DNA of 12,564 bases. Origin: DATGIQ01 sp035295665. GTDB taxonomy: Bacteria; Planctomycetota; Planctomycetia; Gemmatales; Gemmataceae. The notes below the pieces were generated by a model. It saw only the letters and a list, made by a program, of their open reading frames with translations, had not been told where the DNA came from and did no database searches. The translations under genes were made by a program, and so were the position numbers. Location of the stretch: the NCBI GenBank assembly GCA_035295665.1, contig DATGIQ010000242.1, forward strand, positions 1 through 12,564, written 5' to 3'. Of this stretch, positions 6,644-12,564 are shown in pieces (positions within the stretch are counted from its first letter, which is position 1; the number at the start of each line of letters is the position of its first letter).

Positions 6644-9600
6644 ATGCCTTTCGACAAGGTCGATACGCAGGTCGATTTTCCCGCCCTGGAACGGGGCATT
6701 TTGGAGTTCTGGAACCGGATCAGCGCCTTCGACAAACTCCGCGCGAAGAACCGCGGCAAGCCGAAGTGGTCATTTCTCGATGGACCGATCACAGCCAACA
6801 ACCCGATGGGCGTCCACCATGCCTGGGGCCGAACCTACAAGGATGTCTATGAGCGGTACTTCGCCATGACCGGCCATGAGCTGCGGTATCAAAACGGATT
6901 CGATTGCCAAGGCCTGTGGGTGGAAGTCGAGGTAGAGAAAGAACTGGGACTGAAATCGAAACGGGAGATCGAAAACCTTGTGACCGGCGATCGCTTTGCG
7001 AGCATTGATCGCTTCGTCCAGCTTTGCAAGCAGCGGGTCGATAAGTTCGCGCGGACTCAGACCGAGCAGTCGATCCGGCTGGGCTACTGGATGGACTGGG
7101 ACCGCGAGGAGGATTGGTCGAAGCCGCCCGACCAACGACGCAGCTACTTCACCATGTCGGAGGAGAACAATTACACGATCTGGACCTTCTTGAAGCGTTG
7201 CCATGAACGCGGCCTGGTTTATCGTGGCTCTGATGCCATGCCGTGGTGTCCGCGCTGCGCCGTCGGACTGAGCCAAATGGAGATGCACGAGGGCTATCAG
7301 CTAGTCGCCCATCGGGCGGTCTTTGTGCGCTTTCCCCTGCGTGGCCGGCCGGGCGAGAATCTTCTCGTCTGGACCACAACGCCCTGGACGCTGACGAGCA
7401 ACGTTGCCGCGGCAGTCAATCCGAAGCTGACTTACCTCAAGGTCCAACACCGCGATCAGATTTATTACCTGGGCAAGGGTGCCTTTACGGCACACCGTCT
7501 GGAAGAGGAGTTCAAACAGAAACAATGGGTTGAAGGCGTACCCAAGCTCAAGACCCTCGAACAGATTTTCAAAGAAAAAGGTGGCTACGAGATCCTCGGC
7601 GAGGTTTCGGGCGCGGCCATGGTCGGTTGGCCGTACGACGGACCCTTTGACGAGCTGCCCGCACAAGCCCACCCGGCCGGCTATCCGCACGACATTGCCG
7701 CGGTTGTCCTACGACAGCAGTGGGCGCCAAACCGCCCGGCCAGAGAATTGCACCGGGTCATCGCCTGGGAAGACGTAGGCGAAAAGGAAGGCACGGGGAT
7801 CGTCCACATCGCCCCTGGGTGCGGCAAAGAGGACTTCCTTCTCGGCAAAGGCGAAGCGCTTCCGCCGATCGCTCCTCTGGATGAAGAGGGGCAGTTCTTG
7901 CCGGGTTTTGGACCGCTTGAAGGAAAGTCCGCCGTCGATCCAACCAGCGCGGATTGGATCTTGGCCAACCTCCAACAAAAAAATCTGTTGCTGGCTGTGG
8001 AACGGTACCCGCACAGTTATCCGCACTGCTGGCGGTGCAAGACGGAATTGCTCTTTCGGCTCGTGGACGAGTGGTTCATCAACATGTCCTGGCGCGAGGA
8101 AATCATGCGGATTTGTCAGGACATTCGTTGGATCCCGGAATTCGGTCTCCAGCGGGAGCTGGATTGGCTAAAGAACATGGGAGACTGGATGATCTCCAAG
8201 AAGCGGTTCTGGGGCCTGGCGCTGCCGATCTGGGTCTGCGAACACTGCAATGCGTTTGACATAATTGGTAGCCGGGAAGAACTGAAGCAGCGTGCGACGG
8301 CTGGGTGGAAGGAGTTCGAAGGACATTCGCCTCATCGTCCCTGGATTGATCTCGTTAAGGTGCGGTGTTCCCAGTGCGGCGAGCAAGCCAGCCGGATTGC
8401 TGATGTGGGCAACCCCTGGCTCGATGCCGGGATTGTGCCCTACTCGACCATGGGCTACAACCGCGACCGCAACGATTGGGAGAAGTGGTTCCCGGCCGAT
8501 TTCATCACCGAATGTTTCCCCGGCCAGTTCCGAAACTGGTTTTACTCCCTCCTGGCCATGAGCACGATGATGACGGATCGGGCTCCGTTCAAGGTCTTGC
8601 TCGGCCATGCCCTCGTCCGCGATGAGCATGGCGAAGAGATGCACAAGTCATTGGGGAACGCGATTCCTTTCGAAGGAGCCGCGGATAATGGCTGGACCGT
8701 CACGTACAAAGATGGCCGCCGCGAGCGGAAACCGCCGATGGGAGCGGACTTGATGCGGTGGCTGTTCTGCCGACAGAACCCGGTGAACAACATCAACTTT
8801 GGCTCCGGTCCCGCGGAGGAGCTGCGCAGCAAGTTTACGCTGAAACTCTGGAATACCTATGCTTTCTTCTGCAACTATGCCCGGCTCGATGCATTCGATC
8901 CCGGCCAGCCGCAAGTGCCCGTCGCCCAGCGGCCGGCCATCGATCGCTGGATCCTTTCCGACTTGCAGCTCTTGATTCAGACGGCCCGGCGGGAACTGGA
9001 GCGGTATAACGTCATGGCGTTTTGCCTGGCGGCGGAACAGTTCGTGGACGACCGGCTGAGCAACTGGTATGTCCGCCGCAACCGTCGCCGCTTCTGGAAG
9101 AGCGAAAAGGGGATCGACAAGACGGCTGCTTATCAGACCCTGTATACGGTGCTGACGACATTGTCCCGGCTTTTCGCTCCCATCATGCCGTTCTTGACCG
9201 AGGCGATGTACCAGAATCTCGTGGCCGGTGAAGTACCGGAAGGGGCGAGCGTTCACTGGTCGGATTTTCCGATGGTGGACGAGAAGCAGATCGACGCCGA
9301 ATTGTCCGCCGATATGGACGCCTTGCTGCGCTTGGTTTCCCTCGGTTCTGCAGCCCGCAACAGCGCCAAGATCAAGGTCCGCCAGCCCTTGGCCCAGATG
9401 AAGGTGCTTGCGGCGGATGAGCGCGACCGGAGGGCGGTGCAACGCTTTGCCGATCAAATCTGCGAGGAGCTCAATATCAAGAAAGTGACGCTGCATGATG
9501 CGGACAAGGGTTCCCTTCTGCGCCACGAGATCAAGCCCAACATGAAAACGCTCGGACCAAAATTCGGTGCGCGGCTCAAGACCGTCGTGGGAGCGTTGGC

Positions 9601-10069
9601 GGCCCTCGACCCGGCCGCGGTAGCTGACAAGGTCCAGGCTGGCGTCCCGATCGAACTGGCTTGTTCGGACGGCCCGGCCACGCTGGAGCTGGCCGATATC
9701 ATTGCGCAGCTCAAGGCGCCGGAAGGCTGGGCCGGTGTCGCCGACCGTCGTACGCAGGTGTTGGTGGACACACAGATTACGCCGGAGCTGGCGCAGGAAG
9801 GCATGGCCCGAGAAGTCGTGCGGCACGTTCAGAATACCCGCAAGGATGGCAATCTGGAAATGGAAGACCGCATTCACCTCAGCCTGCAAGCGGAATCGAC
9901 GCTTCTCGCCCAGGCCATCGCAGCCCATCGCGATTACATTCGTAACGAGACCTTGGCGGTCGCCTTGACGAACGAGCCCTTGAGCGGCCAAGTACACCAG
10001 GCGAATGTGAAGGTTGATGGCCAGGCGTTAACGATTGAACTGAGCAAGGCGCAGGACGGGAGATCTTGA
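6644..10069 (+). CDS. ileS: Isoleucyl-tRNA synthetase, type 2-like, with altered signature motifs
   Basis: A 1141-residue class I aminoacyl-tRNA synthetase expected to charge tRNA-Ile with isoleucine in the cytoplasm. The N-terminal catalytic fold begins FLDGPITANNPM-GVHHAWGRT; ungapped alignment with type 2 IleRS puts G56-V57-H58-H59 at the HxGH signature. A large editing insert has WTTTPWTL (243-250) and GTGIVHIAPGCGKEDF with the editing Asp at D397. Putative zinc knuckles occur at C202/C205, C462/C465, C532/C535 and C575/C578. Typical ISKKRFWG (517-524), FRNWFYSLL (629-637) and a KMSKS-position EMHKS (665-669) follow, then the helical anticodon domain and a C-terminal domain with EIKPNMKTLGPKFG and MAREVVRHVQ, as in type 2 enzymes. 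The C-terminal CxxC zinc site of type 1 IleRS is absent. Database labels for this lineage may read only 'class I tRNA ligase'. It is transcribed alone, divergent from purN. Confidence 0.9.
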   Translation: MPFDKVDTQVDFPALERGILEFWNRISAFDKLRAKNRGKPKWSFLDGPITANNPMGVHHAWGRTYKDVYERYFAMTGHELRYQNGFDCQGLWVEVEVEKELGLKSKREIENLVTGDRFASIDRFVQLCKQRVDKFARTQTEQSIRLGYWMDWDREEDWSKPPDQRRSYFTMSEENNYTIWTFLKRCHERGLVYRGSDAMPWCPRCAVGLSQMEMHEGYQLVAHRAVFVRFPLRGRPGENLLVWTTTPWTLTSNVAAAVNPKLTYLKVQHRDQIYYLGKGAFTAHRLEEEFKQKQWVEGVPKLKTLEQIFKEKGGYEILGEVSGAAMVGWPYDGPFDELPAQAHPAGYPHDIAAVVLRQQWAPNRPARELHRVIAWEDVGEKEGTGIVHIAPGCGKEDFLLGKGEALPPIAPLDEEGQFLPGFGPLEGKSAVDPTSADWILANLQQKNLLLAVERYPHSYPHCWRCKTELLFRLVDEWFINMSWREEIMRICQDIRWIPEFGLQRELDWLKNMGDWMISKKRFWGLALPIWVCEHCNAFDIIGSREELKQRATAGWKEFEGHSPHRPWIDLVKVRCSQCGEQASRIADVGNPWLDAGIVPYSTMGYNRDRNDWEKWFPADFITECFPGQFRNWFYSLLAMSTMMTDRAPFKVLLGHALVRDEHGEEMHKSLGNAIPFEGAADNGWTVTYKDGRRERKPPMGADLMRWLFCRQNPVNNINFGSGPAEELRSKFTLKLWNTYAFFCNYARLDAFDPGQPQVPVAQRPAIDRWILSDLQLLIQTARRELERYNVMAFCLAAEQFVDDRLSNWYVRRNRRRFWKSEKGIDKTAAYQTLYTVLTTLSRLFAPIMPFLTEAMYQNLVAGEVPEGASVHWSDFPMVDEKQIDAELSADMDALLRLVSLGSAARNSAKIKVRQPLAQMKVLAADERDRRAVQRFADQICEELNIKKVTLHDADKGSLLRHEIKPNMKTLGPKFGARLKTVVGALAALDPAAVADKVQAGVPIELACSDGPATLELADIIAQLKAPEGWAGVADRRTQVLVDTQITPELAQEGMAREVVRHVQNTRKDGNLEMEDRIHLSLQAESTLLAQAIAAHRDYIRNETLAVALTNEPLSGQVHQANVKVDGQALTIELSKAQDGRS

Positions 10070-10079
10070 TCATTCGTTG

Positions 10080-10094
10080 CGCCATCGGATGGCG
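10080..10094 (+). other. Hairpin just after ileS
   Basis: CGCCAT (10080-10085) pairs with ATGGCG (10089-10094) around a CGG loop, 10 bases after the ileS stop. There is no T tract, so it may stabilise the 3' end but is not a standard intrinsic terminator. Confidence 0.35.
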
Positions 10095-10131
10095 TGAGGA
10101 GGCATGTCACGGTGCACGATCTCGGGAAACC

Positions 10132-10185
10132 AGCCCCGACCATCAGGCAAGGCTGAACGCTCACTTCTTCCTGACAGTCGGGGCT
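10132..10185. repeat. Long imperfect inverted repeat (structured intergenic element)
   Basis: AGCCCCGAC (10132-10140) pairs perfectly with GTCGGGGCT (10177-10185). Inside it, after a 2x2 internal loop, TCAGG (10143-10147) pairs with CCTGA (10170-10174), leaving a 22-base loop. Fourteen base pairs, mostly G-C, make this the strongest non-terminator fold in the window. With no T tract after either arm it is not an ordinary terminator; it could be a REP-like element, an RNA-stabilising 3' structure for ileS, or part of a small RNA. Confidence 0.6.
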
Positions 10186-10249
10186 CGTACGTTAGCTACT
10201 CCTTACGCTCCCCGTCGCAGAGAGTCTAACCAATCACGCGTCGCGACGG

Positions 10250-10278
10250 TTGCGGCCCGTTGATCGATTGAGTAATCT
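10250..10278 (+). promoter_or_regulatory. Candidate promoter of the double esterase gene
   Basis: TTGCGG (10250-10255), a 17-base spacer and TAATCT (10273-10278) make a weak sigma-70-like promoter, 64 bases before the ATG. Three of six and four of six consensus positions match, so this is tentative. Confidence 0.28.
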
Positions 10279-10328
10279 GAATGGCCGTGCACGGTGAGTT
10301 AGCGAAAGGTCGGAGCAGGCCACGAGGC

Positions 10329-10335
10329 GAGGGAG
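10329..10335 (+). promoter_or_regulatory. Ribosome binding site of the double esterase gene
   Basis: GAGGGAG sits 7 bases before ATG 10343. This favours that start over the in-frame ATG at 10367, which has no comparable site. Confidence 0.6.
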
Positions 10336-10342
10336 TTAGCTT

Positions 10343-12547
10343 ATGTCCGCGAATCGCTGGGACCTGATGAAGAAGATTGCCATGTTCATGCTCATCGCGC
10401 TGTTGCCTGGCAGAGCAGGTGCAGCGGATCCCATGCCGCAGCCGCCTGCGGCACCTGTCGGTTCTGCTCCTCCGCCACCGATGACTCTGACCGCGCAGCA
10501 GGATCGGCAGCTCATGCTGGATCAACTCAGGATTTCCGCTGCGCAAATGCGGCCCGGCCCCAACGGTAGCAATCCGCGCGCCCCAAACTACCAGAATACG
10601 GATGAGTCGAAAGCCAATCCCTGGCCCCACCTGCCGGAAATGATGATAACAAAAAATCGCCAACCAGTCGCTACACCGGAACTCTGGTGGGGCGTGCGCC
10701 GGCCGGAAATCGTGGAGTATTTCGACGCGGAAGTCTACGGCCGTGTGCCCCGTGAGGTACCAAAGGTAACCTGGGAAACGGCCCCAGCGGAAGAAGCCAG
10801 TGCGCGAGGCTTCGGCGGTCGGGGAGGCGATCCCGGCGTCCCCGTCGTCATCAAACGGCTGGTGGGCCGCGTGGACAACTCTGCTTGCCCGGCCATTTCG
10901 GTGAATATGCAGTTGCGACTAATTCTCCCCGCTAACGCCATGGGTCCCGTACCGGTCATGATGGATTTCGGCGGAGGTGGAGGAATGCGGCAATATCTGG
11001 CCAAAGGGTGGGGCTATGCTCTCTTGACCCCGAATAGCATCCAAGCCGATAACGGCGCGGGACTGACACGCGGCATCATTGGCCTGGTTAATAAAGGCCA
11101 GCCGCGCAAACCGGACGATTGGGGCTCCCTCCGTGCCTGGGCGTGGGGTGCGAGCCGAGCTCTTGATTACCTCGAATCCGACAAGGGAGTTGATGCCAAG
11201 CGGATCGGCATATCGGGATTGTCACGCTATGGCAAAGCGGCGCTCGTCGCCATGGCCTATGAGCCGCGATTTGCCATCGGATTGATTGGCTCATCGGGCG
11301 AAGGAGGGGCCAAGCTCCACCGACGCAACTGGGGCGAACAGGTGGAGAACCTGACCGGCAGTGGAGAATACCACTGGATGGCCGGCACATTCCTTAAGTA
11401 CGGCGGTCCGCTGGCGCCATGCGACCTTCCTGTGGATGCGCACGAGCTGATCGCTCTGTGCGCTCCGCGCCCAATTTTCATCAGCTACGGTGCCTCGTCC
11501 GGCCCGGGCGCGGAAGGCACTTGGGTAGACCAGAAGGGGAGCTTCATGGCCGCGGTCGCTGCCGGTCCGGCCTATCGCTTGCTTGGCAAAAAAGATCTCG
11601 GAACCGCCGAGATGCCAGCACCTGAGACCGCTCTGGTGGACGGCGAGTTGGCTTGGCGCATGCATAGAGGCGGGCATACGACCGGTCCCAACCTGGATAC
11701 CTTCGTCGCTTGGGCCGCCCGTTACATCGCTAACCCGCCACCGGCTACATCCGCCCCGGGCTCTGGCTCTGCGTCGGTTTTCCCCGTCGAGCCCAGGCCA
11801 CGGACCGATCCGAACTCCCAATTAGCCCATCGCCAGCTACTCGAAAAGGCTAGCAAGGGCCGCACCGACGTATATTTTGTGGGCGACTCCATTACACGTC
11901 GTTGGGGTGCCACGGATTATCCGGAGTTCCTCGCCAACTGGAACCAGAATTTCCACGGTTGGAATGCGGCTAACTTCGGATGGGGAGGCGACACGATTCC
12001 GAATATTCTTTGGCGCCTCCAGAACGGCGAATTGGACAAGGTTCATCCGAAAGTCATCGTGGTCATGGCGGGCACCAACGACGTCGGGACTGCTGCGCCC
12101 AGCGCCAACGGCGCGGACCGGGTTGCGGGTGTCGCCGGGGGCATTCAGGCGATTGTTGCCTTGTGCCGGCAGAAGGCGCCTGAGGCCGTCATCGTCCTCA
12201 TGGGCATCACGCCGCGGAATGATAAGCGGGGTATCATGGCCACGATCGACCAAGTCAACGAGCGAATCGCCCAGTTTGTCGATGGCAACAAGGTCCGCTA
12301 TCTGAACATCAATGGCCGGCTCGCGGATGACAACGGTGAACTCCGAAAGGGCATGTCCCCGGACGGGCTCCACTTTACCGTCCAAGCGTACCAGGTGTGG
12401 GCAGATGCCCTGAAACCTATTTTCACTGAACTGCTCGGTCCGCCGGCAAGCGAGGACATCGCTCCGCCACCAACCGGCGATCCGAGCGCTGGCAGCAGAT
12501 CCCGGGCCAGGCCGCCGGGTCGCATCCCATCGATCCAGGGGAGGTGA
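10343..12547 (+). CDS. Exported two-domain esterase: CE15 glucuronoyl-esterase-like plus SGNH/GDSL hydrolase
   Basis: A 734-residue protein. A signal peptide (basic M-K-K at 9-11, hydrophobic 12-22, cleavage likely after A-G-A at 25-27) sends it out of the cytoplasm. Residues about 95-462 resemble carbohydrate esterase family 15: RRPEIVEYFDAEVYGRVP (119-136), nucleophile motif G292-L-S294-R-Y-G-K, LHRRNWGE (325-332), CAPRPIFISYG (373-383) and the catalytic-type H445 in GGHT. CE15 enzymes cleave ester bonds of 4-O-methylglucuronate, as in lignin-xylan links. A proline-rich linker (about 464-490) leads to an SGNH domain (about 495-698) with GDS (S516), NFGWGGDT (544-551), GTND (577-580) and DGLH (D674, H677); it resembles PAF-acetylhydrolase-like GDSL esterases and could remove acetyl groups. 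The last 35 residues are low-complexity. Substrates are inferred; an alternative is two esterases acting on another uronic-acid polysaccharide. No polysaccharide-utilisation genes are visible beside it. Confidence 0.87.
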   Translation: MSANRWDLMKKIAMFMLIALLPGRAGAADPMPQPPAAPVGSAPPPPMTLTAQQDRQLMLDQLRISAAQMRPGPNGSNPRAPNYQNTDESKANPWPHLPEMMITKNRQPVATPELWWGVRRPEIVEYFDAEVYGRVPREVPKVTWETAPAEEASARGFGGRGGDPGVPVVIKRLVGRVDNSACPAISVNMQLRLILPANAMGPVPVMMDFGGGGGMRQYLAKGWGYALLTPNSIQADNGAGLTRGIIGLVNKGQPRKPDDWGSLRAWAWGASRALDYLESDKGVDAKRIGISGLSRYGKAALVAMAYEPRFAIGLIGSSGEGGAKLHRRNWGEQVENLTGSGEYHWMAGTFLKYGGPLAPCDLPVDAHELIALCAPRPIFISYGASSGPGAEGTWVDQKGSFMAAVAAGPAYRLLGKKDLGTAEMPAPETALVDGELAWRMHRGGHTTGPNLDTFVAWAARYIANPPPATSAPGSGSASVFPVEPRPRTDPNSQLAHRQLLEKASKGRTDVYFVGDSITRRWGATDYPEFLANWNQNFHGWNAANFGWGGDTIPNILWRLQNGELDKVHPKVIVVMAGTNDVGTAAPSANGADRVAGVAGGIQAIVALCRQKAPEAVIVLMGITPRNDKRGIMATIDQVNERIAQFVDGNKVRYLNINGRLADDNGELRKGMSPDGLHFTVQAYQVWADALKPIFTELLGPPASEDIAPPPTGDPSAGSRSRARPPGRIPSIQGR
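12540..12547 (+). promoter_or_regulatory. Ribosome binding site overlapping the esterase stop codon
   Basis: GGAGGTGA is the full complement of the 16S rRNA tail, and its last three bases are the TGA stop of the esterase gene. It lies 6 bases before an ATG at 12554 (GGAGG to ATG 9 bases), which suggests translational coupling to the next gene. Confidence 0.65.
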
Positions 12548-12553
12548 AACGGG

Positions 12554-12564
12554 ATGAGAAGTGG
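12554..12564 (+). CDS. Start of a downstream gene cut by the window edge
   Basis: Only ATG AGA AGT GG is visible. The call rests on the perfect ribosome binding site ending 6 bases upstream; product unknown. It probably forms an operon with the double esterase. Confidence 0.5.

Larger units (their letters stand above)
10070..10342. other. Intergenic region between ileS and the double esterase gene
   Basis: This is the longest gene-free stretch here (273 bases). It holds the two hairpins above, the palindromes CGTCGCGACG (10239-10248) and CCGTGCACGG (10285-10294), a direct repeat GAGTTAGC (10296-10303 and 10333-10340) and an isolated GAGGAGG (10096-10102). Its open frames are short and arginine-rich, and I do not call them as genes. 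Confidence 0.6.

Noticed and set aside
8648..9997. Minus-strand open frame of 449 codons
   Set aside because: It lies wholly inside ileS, whose domains and motifs are continuous there. The translation is rich in Arg, His and Gln with no family resemblance, a typical antisense shadow in GC-rich DNA.
10066..10263. 65-codon plus-strand frame overlapping the ileS stop
   Set aside because: It starts at a TTG inside the ileS end without a ribosome binding site, is arginine-rich and spans the hairpins; no similarity recognised.

Overview
The window most likely comes from the chromosome of a planctomycete, probably of the Gemmata group. The main evidence is a DUF1559 protein with a pseudopilin-type N-terminus followed by a small lipoprotein, a DUF4214/Ig-repeat surface protein, and an exported fusion of two carbohydrate-esterase-like domains. 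The DNA is fairly GC-rich and gene-dense. I see no tRNA, rRNA, CRISPR array, insertion sequence or integrase.

Layout. (1) 1-2679: the 3' part of a large surface or secreted protein with DUF4214 repeats and seven bacterial Ig-like repeats, closed by a good intrinsic terminator at 2706-2741. (2) 2925-4492: a DUF1559 pseudopilin-like protein and a small lipoprotein in the same direction. (3) 4572-6536: purD (+) and purN (-), tail to tail with a 27-base gap; they encode consecutive steps of purine synthesis. (4) 6644-10069: an isoleucyl-tRNA synthetase of the type 2 kind, divergent from purN. (5) 10070-10342: an intergenic stretch with a strong two-part hairpin and no convincing gene. (6) 10343-12547: an exported protein joining a CE15 glucuronoyl-esterase-like domain to an SGNH/GDSL hydrolase domain. 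A ribosome binding site overlaps its stop codon and leads into another gene cut by the window edge.

Roles. purD, purN and ileS are housekeeping genes. The surface protein, the DUF1559/lipoprotein pair and the double esterase concern the cell envelope and polysaccharide use, and fit a heterotroph that attacks plant-type glucuronoxylan, though the substrate is inferred. The most notable observation is in the synthetase: the class I signature HxGH reads GxHH (G56-V-H58-H59) and KMSKS reads EMHKS. From memory, the GxHH swap has been linked to very high mupirocin resistance in some type 2 IleRS enzymes. I found no clearly unknown multi-gene system here.
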